NCBI GenBank assembly: GCA_023105745.1
Contig: JALGQZ010000003.1
Span: 73,568,696-73,632,695 of the forward strand
Source of the DNA: Austropuccinia psidii
Lineage: Eukaryota; Basidiomycota; Pucciniomycetes; Pucciniales; Sphaerophragmiaceae
Length of the DNA stretch: 64,000 nt
Reading direction: 5' to 3'
Shown: in pieces, positions 24,150 to 35,117 of the stretch
Numbering within the stretch: the first letter of the stretch is position 1
How the letters are laid out: every line of letters starts with the position of its first letter
The notes under the pieces: generated by a model
What the model was told of the DNA's origin: nothing
The model's input: only the letters and a program-made list of their open reading frames with translations
Database searches by the model: none
Position numbers and translations under genes: made by a program

Positions 24150-24312
24150 CTTCAGAGTCCTGAATAGTGGGTCCTGGAAAGTCTAATGTCTTAGCTTTAT
24201 TTTTCTTAATGACAATTGGTGTTGGAGGACTTGGACAAGTTTCTTCCACCAATCTTTCAACAGTGGCTTGGTTGCTTTCTGTTGGATTGTCTTCAAACAC
24301 TAAAAAAGACAA
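24150..24312 (-). other. Leader ORF upstream of E2 gag
   Basis: A 54-codon open stretch (24312 down to the splice donor) starting with ATG and ending in DSE. D has a comparable upstream ORF at 49698-49495 with acidic Ser/Glu-rich sequence. It could be a short upstream ORF or a 5' exon. Function unknown. Confidence 0.35.
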
Positions 24313-24787
24313 ATAAATATAAGTCTTCTATACAAGAATTGTTATTTTTTGGGAAGATATGGCGATTTTGCACTTAAAAATTGCTTTTATATCTTTGAAA
24401 AAATGAAATGAATAAAGAAATGAATCAAAATGAATAAAAATAACTTTTTTTATTGGTTTTTAATATTTTTTAATATTTTTTTGTTTTTATTTCTAAATAA
24501 TAAAATAAAAATGGATATGATTCTTTTATGAAATTAATTTATAATATAGAATTATTTTTAATTTATAAAATATCTTTTTTAATGACTAGAGTCACTCAAA
24601 GAAAGTTCTTGCAAGTCTACGGATGTGAAAAACCACGTGTAAGAGAGTATAATTGCTTTCCAAATGCCTCAATAGCTTTTAAAATTAATAAATATAAAAT
24701 TATTATATAATTTTATGATTATAATTATAATTTATTATTGGATAAACCCAACAAGAATTTTTTTCAAAGGTCTTTTAAAGTAAATAT
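24313..24787. other. AT-rich untranslated leader of E2
   Basis: Very AT-rich sequence between PBS and leader ORF, with poly-T/poly-A runs at 24420-24560. It includes a block (about 24588-24690) also found in E1 at 36363-36480. No gene seen. Confidence 0.6.
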
Positions 24788-24805
24788 CACGGCCAGGCCC
24801 CCAAA
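24788..24805 (-). promoter_or_regulatory. E2 primer-binding site (putative)
   Basis: The plus strand reads CACGGCCAGGCCCCCAAA directly beside the LTR-C3 start (TGTAAA). It is identical to the D PBS at 50170-50187, so its preservation and position are good. The primer is unidentified. Confidence 0.7.
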
Positions 24806-25910
24806 TGTAAAGTTTGACTATGAAAAAATAAGTAAAAATTACTAATATTTTACTTAATGTACTATGTATGTTCTTATAAATGAAACAAATAAGATAAAAA
24901 ATAATTATAATAATAAAGGATTATTTTAATTATGGTGTGAATATAATTTATATTTTGAAAAAATAATATAATAAATAAATATATTAATATAAGATAATTA
25001 ATATATCTTAAAACACTTTATTATTGTTACCAACAAATAATAAAGGCGTGAAAAATTGTTTCTTGTAAATAAATAAAAATTAATAACAATAATATTACTA
25101 ATATTCAAGTTATTTATTAATATAAATACTATTTATATTAGTATAAGAATTATTAAAAATAATAATAAAGAGAAATTATTATAAAAGAAAAAAAACCTAA
25201 TTTTAACACTTAATATAATAATTTTGAAATATTTTACGCCAAAATAATGTAAATACAGCTTATTTGAATTGTATTTACAGTAAAAATTAAGAGAAATTAC
25301 AAATTATCTTGATTTTAAATGGATTTGAGATTTTTGAAGAGAAATTTAACAAAACAGTTTAATAATTGAAGTAATCATGTCAAGATTGATGATTATAATA
25401 AAGATGATGTTTTTTTCTTTAATAATATAAAAGTTTTATATATAAAGAACAAAGAATTTACCTTTTGATTTAATTATTTAGTGTTTTGTAATGGTCTTAG
25501 GGGCAAATAGAGTAAAAAGAGCTCTATTTATAGTAAATACCTCCCTCCTAGAGTCCAGCAGGCTTATAGTAGACGTTTACTGATGGTTCTACTAGAAATG
25601 ATCAATATTTTGAGGTTTAGTGATGATTACATCATAATCAAACCATCTTATCTCATTATTACACCATTATTTAAAGTTATCACTATAACTCTAAGTTTGA
25701 TGACATCATAGGCTTGGCAGAAGTCTAAAATTCGTGTATTTTATTATTATTAATCAGTTTTATCTCCTATATGACTGTCAAACTTAAAATAAAATTACAG
25801 TGAGTGATCATAAATGATCAAATTTAAGCTTAAAGATTGATCATTAATAACTTTTAAGGTATGCACGCTACAGCTATTCTAAAAGTGGCTTCTGATAGCT
25901 TGGCATGTTG

Positions 25911-26586
25911 TGTGAGCCTTGAGGTATATTTTACATACCCAAATAGGCCACAATTATCTTAAAAAGAAATTTTGAATTATGCACAACTCATAAGTCATGC
26001 ATATATCCAAAATTCATCATTTTCAATTTCAGAAAAGATGAATAACTTTTTATTGAGTAAGTAAATCCATGGATTTACGACCAGATTTGGATTCTACACA
26101 AAAGTTCACCTAGGGTAGCTCCATAGAGTGAATAAGCTCAATTTAAGTATTTGAGGTGGTAAAATGGAAAATACTTCAATACCACATCATTAATACCACA
26201 TAAAAGATCCGTGAAAATTTTTGTTTTTCTTGATTTTTAGCCAAAATAATGGGAAAGTGAGAAATCCCATGTTACATATACACTAAGAATAGTGTTATGC
26301 ATGTTTTGAGCACTTAATATCATGGTATTCTTACATGGACCTTTGGTACACCCATAGTGGATATCTCACTTTAAGCTTAAATTACTATTTTGACGTAAAA
26401 AATAGGTAAGGGGGACAAAAGACATCAAAGAGAGCCAGGGTACCCAACTTCTGAGGCCTCAGAGGCGTGGATAGCTCCAGAGCATGGATCCATGGCTCAT
26501 CTTGGCCTAATTGGTAAACTAAAACTCTTTGGGAACTTGGTTACCAAGTTACAACTACTGTAAAACACCAGAAAATAGCAAATAAC
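25911..26586 (+). repeat. Truncated 5' LTR-D
   Basis: Colinear with the start of 31971-33890 up to AATAGCAAATAAC, where the sequence switches to inverted LTR-D. One base is shared at the junction. Confidence 0.85.
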
Positions 26587-27543
26587 ACTCTATGGAGCTA
26601 CCCTAGGTGAATTTTTGTGTAGAATCCAAATCTGGTCTTAAATCCATGGATTTACTTACTCAATAAAAAGTTATTCATCTTTTCTGAAATTGAAAATGAT
26701 GAATTTTGGATATATGCATGACTTATGAGTTGTGCATAATTCAAAATTTCTTTTTAAGATAATTGTGGCCTATTTGGGTATGTAAAATATACCTCAAGGC
26801 TCACATTCCCTCCCACCAAAAAATAAAATTGTACTACAATTTTATTAGTGATAAAAGAATAAGGCCCCAAAGGGGGTTAATGTCCACTGTCCAACCTCTT
26901 CACATTACTCAGATCAAGTAATTTAAAGCACATTTATAGACATATTCAGGCTTGTGGCCTTCTTTCATGTCTAAATCTTCTCAAGAGTTTATCTGAGTCA
27001 GGTATTTCTGATTCTGCCATCCATTCATCTTCATGTACTGGATTTCTATATCTGACAAGATATTCTCTTTGATTTTTACCCCTAAGTCTCCTTTCTTTAA
27101 TGACTTTCTTTATCTTTTTGTCTTCATTCTGTTCCACAGGTGGTACAGTTAAAGGAGTTGGGTTCCTTAAAGGAAACAATTCTTTATCAGCTGGTTGATA
27201 AGGTTTTATCAAGCTAACTGGAAATGTGGGGTGTTTATTTTCCAATTCACCACTCAATTCCACTTGCACTGCATTGGTTCCATGTAAGGCAACAATAACA
27301 AAAGGTCCTACATAAGAATCTTTAAGTTTCTTTGGGCCTTTGATATTATTAAAATTCAAGGTTGAAACTAAAACTAAGTCCCCTACTTTGAAGTCTGGTA
27401 CTTTATGACTCTTGTCCCACTTCTGTTTTGCATAATCAAAAGCATCATCCATACTTTGTTTTGCATGATGTTTTACTTTATCAAGCATTATCTTGAAGCT
27501 GGAAGCTGTAGGATGAATGTCAATCAAGTCTTTCCTCAGTGTG
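26586..27543 (-). repeat. 958-bp inverted copy of the D 3' end
   Basis: Reverse complement of 31233-32190. Both arms are exactly 958 bp and I could find only about three mismatches by eye. It contains the start of LTR-D (26586-26803 inverted), the polypurine tract, the 3' UTR and the last 195 or so codons of pol. The loop between the arms is 3689 bp. Confidence 0.9.
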
Positions 27544-28124
27544 GAACCTTTGTTATTAAATACTTTGCTAGTAGCATTGTTTTCAGCAATACTTTCATGT
27601 TTTTGAGACTTTGTGCGGCTATCCGATTGATTAATATTATGAATAAGGTTGAACCGATTTGATTTAGGAATAGAAGCTTTATCATCGGAGCTGTTGACTT
27701 CTGTATTACTATCAATAGTTCCTTCTGAAGCTGTATTTGTAATCAGCTCTTCATTTGAACAAGACCAAGTATTTTGATTCATCTCAGTCATTAGATCTTT
27801 TTGATGAGTACTCTTGTTAATCAATTTTTTTGAAAAAATTAAATTAGACACTTCAACATTATTTAATCCTTTTTTCTTGTTGCTTCCTGATGAGAATGTC
27901 GTCAAATTGCTATCATTTGAGCACTTGCGATTCAACCAAGCCTCAGATTGATTAGTACGCTTTCTGTGCTGACGACAAGGTGTATAGTTATTGAAACTAC
28001 AGCTATAAGTCATCATCATGGATAAATTTTGAGTGATTGTAGTCAGGTCTTTCATGAGCAAAGACAAGTTATTAAATACTAATGCTACAGATTGATCAAA
28101 AGTAGTATTATTTGAAATTTTCAT
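26946..28124 (-). CDS. Chimeric 392-aa ORF: unknown N-terminus fused to Gypsy integrase C-terminus
   Basis: Residues 1 to about 195 come from the captured segment. They are Asn/Ser/Thr/Lys-rich, with a hydrophobic-heptad stretch near the start (VALVFNNLSLLMKDL) and a Cys/His/Arg patch around residues 41-67, and they resemble nothing I can name. From about residue 196 ([15 protein letters not shown]) the protein is identical to the end of the D integrase: GPY/F-like domain ([20 protein letters not shown]) and chromodomain-like tail ([20 protein letters not shown]). The join is in frame, with no stop. Upstream on the minus strand the captured DNA includes a TATATAAA-type box near 28395-28405. 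Whether it is transcribed is unknown. It could be an accident of capture. A captured host gene 5' end is the main alternative. Confidence 0.5.
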   Translation of the reverse strand: MKISNNTTFDQSVALVFNNLSLLMKDLTTITQNLSMMMTYSCSFNNYTPCRQHRKRTNQSEAWLNRKCSNDSNLTTFSSGSNKKKGLNNVEVSNLIFSKKLINKSTHQKDLMTEMNQNTWSCSNEELITNTASEGTIDSNTEVNSSDDKASIPKSNRFNLIHNINQSDSRTKSQKHESIAENNATSKVFNNKGSTLRKDLIDIHPTASSFKIMLDKVKHHAKQSMDDAFDYAKQKWDKSHKVPDFKVGDLVLVSTLNFNNIKGPKKLKDSYVGPFVIVALHGTNAVQVELSGELENKHPTFPVSLIKPYQPADKELFPLRNPTPLTVPPVEQNEDKKIKKVIKERRLRGKNQREYLVRYRNPVHEDEWMAESEIPDSDKLLRRFRHERRPQA

Positions 28125-28898
28125 GTTAGACGATTTGAGAGATGAGTCTAACTAGAGAATGTTGTATTGATAAAAGCGATTTGGAATCAAAACTTCAAAT
28201 CGTCGTAGATTATTGTAAGCAAAAAAAAATCAGAACAGTCTTTGATTTTTCAGCTGATAGAGTAAGTGTAGATAGAATTTTTAATTAGGTAGTATCCAAC
28301 GTCTAATTAATTTATTGGATTAATTAACTAATTAATTATTTCTAATGATAATTTTAATATATTAAATGTAAGCTGGGGTCTCTTTTGTGACTTCCAGTTT
28401 ATATAAAAGGAATTTAATAAATTAATTCGAGTGGAATACTGTTAAAATAAGATAACAGAGACGTCACTGTAAGTTTTTAATGAAGTACTGTTGGAATTTA
28501 AGCTTCAACAGTATAATAAAGTGTAAGAGTGAATTTAATCACTTTAAGGTGAGAGCGCTTAATATTTCTAAAATAAAATTTAAATGATTTTAATTGTAAA
28601 AATATAATTTGTAAGAGCTCTGAGGTATCATTCAAAGGTAAGAATGATCCTCTTAAATATTGTAAATACAAAATTATAAATGATGTCATAATAAGATTTT
28701 TATGACATCATCAACAGAAATTAATAATGATTTTATTTACAAAATTAAATGATGTCATATGATGTTTTATGACATCATTAAGATTTAAAAGAATAAATTT
28801 TAATTTTTAGGTTAAAGTTTGAACCTAATAATTGAATAAAATAAAATTAAGATGTAGACGGTGTAGCAGGTAAGCCATTACATGCTTGCAGGCTCACA
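27544..28898. other. Captured 1355-bp segment of unknown origin
   Basis: It has no match to any D, C, A, E or Copia sequence in this window. It includes the first 193 or so codons of the chimeric ORF and about 770 bp upstream with AT-rich promoter-like sequence and two palindromic repeats. The left junction follows CAGTGTG. The right junction is at GGCTCACA|ATATCCTCCAG; GGCTCACA is also the LTR-D terminus on the other strand. It is probably derived from cellular or other element DNA. Confidence 0.6.
28681..28780. repeat. Two TGATGTCATA palindromic hairpins
   Basis: TGATGTCATA (28681-28690) pairs with TATGACATCA (28701-28710). AATGATGTCATA (28748-28759) pairs with TATGACATCATT (28769-28780), a 12-bp stem with a 9-nt loop. 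The half-site resembles the bZIP/CRE type (TGA-TCA). They lie upstream of the chimeric ORF. Confidence 0.6.
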
Positions 28899-31830
28899 AT
28901 ATCCTCCAGTACTTAGAAGACCAGCTTATCCAGCCAGTCCCAGAGCTAGAGAAGCCTTGGAAAAACATATCCAAGAGTTGATGCAACTTGGTGTACTAAG
29001 GAAAGTAGGCCATAATGAGGAGGTTGAAGTGACAACACCTGTTATCATTGCTTGGCATAATGATAAGTCAAGAATGGTTGGAGATTTTAGAGCTTTTAAT
29101 ACCTACACAGTTCCAGATAGGTATCCAATCCCTAGAATCCAAGAAACCTTGACTCAATTGTCTAAAGCCAAGTATATAACGTCAATGGATGCATTGAAAG
29201 GCTTTCATCAGAATGTTTTGACGCCTAAAGCTAGGAAATTACTTAGAATTATCACTCACTGTGGTATTTATGAGTATCTTAGAATGCCATTTGGCATTAA
29301 AAATGCTCCATCTCATTATCAAAGAATGATGAATACCATCTTCCCCACAGAATTGTCTGAAGGATGGCTTATCATTTATATTGATGATATTATTATATGT
29401 TCTGACTCATGGTCTTTGCACCTTGGAAGACTTGCAAGAGTACTTCATAAAGTTGCAGAAGTGAACATGAAAATTTCACTTAAGAAATGCAATTTTGGTT
29501 TTGAAGAACTCAAAGCATTAAGACATGTTGTTTCTGGTTTAAGCTTGGGTATTGACAAGAATAAAGTGGCAGCAGTGTTACTTAAGCCAATACCCCAGAA
29601 TAAAAAAGAAATGATGTCTTTTCTTGGATTTGCTAGTTACTATAGGCAACACTTGAAAGATTTTGCAATTCTAGCCAAGTCACTCTATAGAATCTGTGAT
29701 CAACAGACTGTATTTGAGATGACACAGGAAAGAATTAAAGCTTATGAGAAGATAAAGAAAGCCCTTACAGAAGCACCTTTACTCCTCATGCCTGACTGGA
29801 ATATTCCTTTTAAGTTGTACATTGATGCATGTGGAGATGGATTAGGGGCAGCCCTACATCAAGTCCAAATTATTGATGACAAACCTACAGAAGGACCAGT
29901 TTGTTATATCTCAAGGCAAATCAAACCAACAGAGGCCAGATATGGTGCAAGCCAAATGGAGTGCTTATGTTTGGTATGGGCACTTGAGAAATTACACTAT
30001 TACCTTGATGGCAGTGTTTTTGAAGTGATAACTGACTGTAATGCTGTGAAATCACTCCTTAACATGAAAACTCCCAACAGACATATGTTGAGATGGCAAA
30101 TAGCCATTCAAGAATATAGAGGAAACATGACTATAGTTCATAAAGCAGGAAACATTCACAAGAATGCTGATGGACTTAGTAGATGGGCTTTAGCCAACAC
30201 TCCTGATAACCCAGCTTATGTACCTTTGGAAGCTGAACCACAGATTCCAATTGAAGGAATTAACATAACTGATATTGGGACTGAATTCTTTGAAGAGGTC
30301 AGAGAGTCTTATAAACAAGACAAGAATTGCCATATCTTGACTTCTTTATTGGATAAAGACTGCAAAGACACATCTTTGGTTAATGCACTAGTTGAAGTTT
30401 GGAAAAATTCCTATTCTGAGGGAAGATTTCACTTGTTTGATGGGATTATTTACCATAGAACAAAACATTCTTGTGTGATGACACTGTGTAGTAGATTGCT
30501 TATCAATACCATTCTTCAGGAATGCCATGATAGTATTTACTCTGGACACCTATCAGAAGACAGAACACTTGAAAAAGTGAAGAACTGTGCATGGTGGCCA
30601 TCTTGGAGAAAAGAAACCATTGAGTATTGCCATACCTGTGATAGATGCCAAAAAGCAAACAGGAGTACAGGCAAGAAATTTGGATTGATGATCCATATTC
30701 AAGAACCAAAATCCCCTTGGGAAGTTGTTCACATGGATTGGGTCACAGCACTTCCTCCAAGTGGTGACAAAAGTTATAATGCTTGCTTAGTCATTGTAGA
30801 CAGATATAGCAAAACTCCCATATTCTTACCATGTCATAAAGATGACACTGCTATGGATACAGCTCTTCTTTTATGGAGTAGAGTTATTTCTAATACAGGA
30901 TTATTTAAGAATATCATAAGTGACAGAGATCCCAAATTCACATCTGCACTTTGGACCAATCTTCATAGATTGTTTGGGACTAAGTTATCATTCTCTACAG
31001 CATATCACCCTCAAACAGATGGGCTAGCAGAGAGGATGATTCAAACTTTAGAAGACATGATCAGGAGATTCTGTGCTTATGGATTAGAATTCAAAGACTC
31101 AGATGGCTTTACCCATGACTGGTGCACTCTGATACCTGCATTAGAATTGGCATACAAGACATCAGTCCATTCTTCCACAGGACAAACTCCTGCTATGTTA
31201 GAGAAAGGATGGAATCCAAGACTCCCAACAGACACACTGAGGAAAGACTTGATTGACATTCATCCTACAGCTTCCAGCTTCAAGATAATGCTTGATAAAG
31301 TAAAACATCATGCAAAACAAAGTATGGATGATGCTTTTGATTATGCAAAACAGAAGTGGGACAAGAGTCATAAAGTACCAGACTTCAAAGTAGGGGACTT
31401 AGTTTTAGTTTCAACCTTGAATTTTAATAATATCAAAGGCCCAAAGAAACTTAAAGATTCTTATGTAGGACCTTTTGTTATTGTTGCCTTACATGGAACC
31501 AATGCAGTGCAAGTGGAATTGAGTGGTGAATTGGAAAATAAACACCCCACATTTCCAGTTAGCTTGATAAAACCTTATCAACCAGCTGATAAAGAATTGT
31601 TTCCTTTAAGGAACCCAACTCCTTTAACTGTACCACCTGTGGAACAGAATGAAGACAAAAAGATAAAGAAAGTCATTAAAGAAAGGAGACTTAGGGGTAA
31701 AAATCAAAGAGAATATCTTGTCAGATATAGAAATCCAGTACATGAAGATGAATGGATGGCAGAATCAGAAATACCTGACTCAGATAAACTCTTGAGAAGA
31801 TTTAGACATGAAAGAAGGCCACAAGCCTGA
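28882..31830 (+). CDS. Gypsy pol: RT, RNase H, chromodomain integrase (5'-truncated)
   Basis: 982 codons without a stop. Only the first six residues come from captured DNA; homology to D pol starts at 28899. RT: motif A Asp103 ([10 protein letters not shown]) and YIDD at 166-169, both intact. RNase H: Asp315 (YIDACGDG), Glu360, Asp385 and Asp430. Integrase: His/Cys zinc region near 549-589, catalytic Asp619, Asp681 and Glu717 with 35 residues between the last two, then the GPY/F-like domain (about 820-880) and a chromodomain-like tail (about 925-975) that in chromoviruses targets chromatin. Gag, protease and the normal start are missing, so it cannot act as an autonomous element. It lacks the three lesions seen in D (43827-49493). 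Confidence 0.88.
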   Translation: MLAGSQYPPVLRRPAYPASPRAREALEKHIQELMQLGVLRKVGHNEEVEVTTPVIIAWHNDKSRMVGDFRAFNTYTVPDRYPIPRIQETLTQLSKAKYITSMDALKGFHQNVLTPKARKLLRIITHCGIYEYLRMPFGIKNAPSHYQRMMNTIFPTELSEGWLIIYIDDIIICSDSWSLHLGRLARVLHKVAEVNMKISLKKCNFGFEELKALRHVVSGLSLGIDKNKVAAVLLKPIPQNKKEMMSFLGFASYYRQHLKDFAILAKSLYRICDQQTVFEMTQERIKAYEKIKKALTEAPLLLMPDWNIPFKLYIDACGDGLGAALHQVQIIDDKPTEGPVCYISRQIKPTEARYGASQMECLCLVWALEKLHYYLDGSVFEVITDCNAVKSLLNMKTPNRHMLRWQIAIQEYRGNMTIVHKAGNIHKNADGLSRWALANTPDNPAYVPLEAEPQIPIEGINITDIGTEFFEEVRESYKQDKNCHILTSLLDKDCKDTSLVNALVEVWKNSYSEGRFHLFDGIIYHRTKHSCVMTLCSRLLINTILQECHDSIYSGHLSEDRTLEKVKNCAWWPSWRKETIEYCHTCDRCQKANRSTGKKFGLMIHIQEPKSPWEVVHMDWVTALPPSGDKSYNACLVIVDRYSKTPIFLPCHKDDTAMDTALLLWSRVISNTGLFKNIISDRDPKFTSALWTNLHRLFGTKLSFSTAYHPQTDGLAERMIQTLEDMIRRFCAYGLEFKDSDGFTHDWCTLIPALELAYKTSVHSSTGQTPAMLEKGWNPRLPTDTLRKDLIDIHPTASSFKIMLDKVKHHAKQSMDDAFDYAKQKWDKSHKVPDFKVGDLVLVSTLNFNNIKGPKKLKDSYVGPFVIVALHGTNAVQVELSGELENKHPTFPVSLIKPYQPADKELFPLRNPTPLTVPPVEQNEDKKIKKVIKERRLRGKNQREYLVRYRNPVHEDEWMAESEIPDSDKLLRRFRHERRPQA

Positions 31831-31958
31831 ATATGTCTATAAATGTGCTTTAAATTACTTGATCTGAGTAATTTGAAGAGGTTGGACAGTGGACATTAAC
31901 CCCCTTTGGGGCCTTATTCTTTTATCACTAATAAAATTGGAGTACAATTTTATTTTTT

Positions 31959-31970
31959 GGTGGGAGGGAA
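31959..31970 (+). promoter_or_regulatory. Polypurine tract of the rearranged D element
   Basis: GGTGGGAGGGAA directly before the 3' LTR start TGTGAGCC. Inverted copies are at 26804-26815 and 43650-43661. Confidence 0.8.
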
Positions 31971-33890
31971 TGTGAGCCTTGAGGTATATTTTACATACCC
32001 AAATAGGCCACAATTATCTTAAAAAGAAATTTTGAATTATGCACAACTCATAAGTCATGCATATATCCAAAATTCATCATTTTCAATTTCAGAAAAGATG
32101 AATAACCTTTTATTGAGTAAGTAAATCCATGGATTTAAGACCAGATTTGGATTCTACACAAAAATTCACCTAGGGTAGCTCCATAGAGTGAATAAGCTCA
32201 ATTTAAGTATTTGAGGTGGTAAAATAGAAAATACTTCAATACCACATCATTAATACCACATAAAAGATCCGTGAAAATTTTTGTTTTTCTTGATTTTTAG
32301 CCAAAATAATGGGAAAGTGAGAAATCCCATGTTACATATACACTAAGAATGGTGTTATGCATGTTTTGAGCACTTAATATCATGGTATTCTTACATGGAC
32401 TTTTGGTACACCCATAGTGGATATCTCACTTTAAGCTTAAATTCCTATTTTGACGTAAAAAATAGGTAAGGGGGACAAAAGACATCAAAGAGAGCCAGGG
32501 TACCCAACTTCTGAGGCCTCAGAGGCATGGATAGCTCCAGAGCATGGATCCATGGCTCATCTTGGCCTAATTGGTAAACTAAAACTCTTTGGGAACTTGG
32601 TTACCAAGTTACAACTACTGTAAAACACCAGAAAATAGCAAATAACCTGCTATTTTGACGTGCCAAGGAGGTAATGAGCTACTTACACTCCTGTAACCAT
32701 GTCAATTACTAATGAATTTCCATGGATAAACCCCAAAAGAGTAATTAAAACACTTTTGGGACCCATATTCATTGATTTACCTCATAGCAACCAGCAAAAC
32801 ACTGCTATTTGCAATTCTACGTAGAAATAAGGTAAAAACTTCAGAAATTCATTAAAAATACAATTCTTAATGAATCCTTCTGAAACGTTCAGGACTAAAG
32901 GAGAACTATATTATCTATGGTACAACCAAAAAGAATTACAGTTTTACTAGTAAAATTAAAAGTTTTACTTACAGTCCATTTTTGGTTATTCTACGTGAAA
33001 CACTGAATCTTCAAAAATTCACAGTAATTATAACCTGTGATGAAATTGGCAATAACATTGATAACTTTGAGAAATCAATGATTATTTTAGAATAAAAGAA
33101 GATTTACAAGTGTTACTCCTTTTATTCTTAACCATATTGGGGTTGGTAGTCACGTAAAAGCATCAATTAAGTAATTATGATAATCTTACGTGATAACTGA
33201 TGATGCAATCAATAATCCAAAAAGTTTTATTGTTTTCTCACTCACTGGTTCTTCAGTTTGCTCCATGGCACGCCTCTGTGAGCTGTTGTTGACTTAAAAG
33301 AGGCCTCCTCTTGCTGTTTTTTCCAAGAATCATCTTATCAATTTATTAAATCTTTATTACCAACAAGTAAGTATTAGTTACAGCTATTCTTAAGTGTTTT
33401 AAATCTTTCAGAATCAATCAGAAAGACGTGAAATCATAGAATCCAACTATATATTGTTGTAATACTGTTATAAATCCTTTTGATCCCTTAAATCCACAAT
33501 TCCACATCAAATTTCTCTACTTTTATTATCAATAAGTTCTTTGGAGTATTAGTGAGTCTTTTATCTTTAATTCTTAAAGTTTTTCTCTAGTAATAGTTTT
33601 CTTCAAGAATTATCTTTATAATTATTCTTGTAAAAGATAATTATATATTAAAATAATTTTATTATTTTAATAAAAGAAGTTTTTATTATTAAATTCTTCT
33701 TGTAATTGATTCTTGTAGACAATTACTGCTCACTGTTATAATCACTAGTAGTGTATAACACGTGAAAGAAATAATTTTATAATTATTTAATTGTGGTTAT
33801 AATAATTTTTATTATTATATTTCATAAGAACAGACATAGTACTGTTGATTAATAGTAATATCATCATCAGTTTCATAGTCACATCTTACA
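31971..33890 (+). repeat. 3' LTR-D, full length
   Basis: 1920 bp, TGTGAGCCTTGAGG...CATCTTACA, followed by TSD TGTTG. Confidence 0.92.
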
Positions 33891-34726
33891 TGTTGTTATT
33901 AAACTGCCAAGAGAATTGATTACATCATCAAAACTCTATTTTTGATGATTTTTCTTGTAACTAATCTTTTCTGTTGAAATTCAGTATTTTAAACTTCAAA
34001 CCTTAATTTCAAAGGATTATACCTTGAATATTATGATACAAATTAAATCATTCTTCATTTATGAGCTAGTAGAGTGTGAATGTGTACTTTTTTTTTAAGT
34101 TTGGACCACTTTGACAACAAAGTTGTCAACAGCTACATTGATTTTGTTCAATAAACTCTTACAAGTTATAACCTTGTTTATAGCCTGTCAAATAAAGTTC
34201 ATATCTGTGCTCTTAAAGTCATTACGTGGTCACATTATTTTTGGTTTAACTCTCTATCATGTATATTCCAAGAGATATTAGCTAAAACCCATGCAGATAT
34301 GCATTGACCAAAAAAGTGCAAATATTCAGCTTAGTTCCTTAAGTATTGACTTTAGAGAATTGTCATAAAACTGTTGTATGTGTATTTGTTTTTGAGGAAT
34401 CCAATGGTAAAGTTTATTTCACATTTTGTTTCATTTCTATATGAGTTAAATAATATTTTGCGTCTTCTTTAGTGTATTATTACCTATTCTTCAGTAATTA
34501 TTGACTTTTCGGATATTCCATAAAAATTACATATGTGTATTTTACCATGAGGAATATAATGGCGCAATTTACTTCCCATGCTTACTCATTAGATTATGAG
34601 CTAATTCAGATATTGTACCTATTTATGATATTTTCACTAGTTGTAAGATAATTATCATGAGTGTAATTATGATAGAATTTTTCTTGTGATCTTTTTGAAT
34701 ATGTGGTCATATCTCAAAGGCTCACA

Positions 34727-35117
34727 CCATCCATTGGAGTATCTCACTATATAATCCTCTTTCAAGAATTTTTTGAGGATGTGCCAGGAGTTCATCACTC
34801 CTTGCTGGATTTGTAGTAGCATTTCACAGTCTTTGTCCTTGTAGATAGTGTAACATTGTTTGTATTGGAACATGTATATTTCCATCTGAGCCATCTAAAT
34901 TTGACTTGTCTTCTTTTGAATTAGTGATACTTAGTTCTAATTAAGTATCAGAGATAATAAGAATTTCAGGGGATTTCCTTTGGGACATTGCACTTCCTTG
35001 CATGGATTCTGTTCCACTGTGGATTTCCCCTTTCTTTCCTCTTTTGTGGGATCATTTATACTTCTGAGTACCCCTCCATCTGATTGGATGAACTATTTGG
35101 AAGCTCTTCTAGTAGTC
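34727..35117 (-). pseudogene. E1 gag, N-terminal fragment
   Basis: The alternative gag frame is kept in the ORF 34894-34667: IYMFQYKQ...KDKDCEML.QI.QGVMNSWHILKKFL...YSNGW, then it runs into LTR-C3 at 34726. The match to E2 and D is in the same second frame as the overlapping ORF described for D. The first-frame start (MTTRRAS) at about 35117 soon meets a stop. The rest of gag and the protease are absent on both sides of E2. Confidence 0.7.

Larger units (their letters stand above)
25911..33890 (+). mobile_element. Rearranged D-family element with internal inversion and captured DNA
   Basis: The unit is bounded by D-family termini (TGTGAGCC at 25911, CTTACA at 33890) and a perfect TSD, TGTTG (25906-25910 and 33891-33895), so it integrated as one piece into LTR-C3. 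Inside: the first 676 bp of a 5' LTR (25911-26586); an inverted block of 3' LTR start, 3' end and pol end (26586-27543); 1355 bp unlike D (27544-28898); forward pol from RT to the chromodomain (28899-31830); polypurine tract; and a full 3' LTR. Gag, protease and PBS are absent. Strand switching during reverse transcription is the simplest explanation (inference). Confidence 0.85.
7761..34726 (-). mobile_element. Element E2: minus-strand Gypsy element with five nested insertions
   Basis: The order on the minus strand is 5' LTR-C3 (24806-34726, interrupted), PBS (24788-24805), gag (24074-20065, interrupted), protease (19924-19380), RT (17843-17687 and 14553-14018), RNase H (13919-13596), integrase (13062-11944), polypurine tract, and 3' LTR-C (7761-11591, interrupted). 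All coding parts are decayed. The flanks do not show a TSD: TCAGC precedes 7761 and CCATC follows 34726. The E1 sequence on the two sides is not contiguous, because gag resumes on the right and RT on the left, with the end of gag and protease missing. The two ends may therefore derive from separate insertions joined by recombination. Confidence 0.75.
24806..34726 (-). repeat. E2 5' LTR (family LTR-C, copy C3), interrupted
   Basis: TGTAAA...GGCTCACA. After removing the rearranged D element and one TSD copy (7985 bp) the LTR is about 1.94 kb. The two halves (24806-25910 and 33891-34726) are colinear with 21253-23277. TATA box at 25524-25532 on the minus strand. Confidence 0.85.

Noticed and set aside
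27544..28898. Assignment of the captured segment to a homeodomain or other named regulator
   Set aside because: A Cys/His/Arg patch invited the idea, but no homeodomain or other diagnostic motif is visible.
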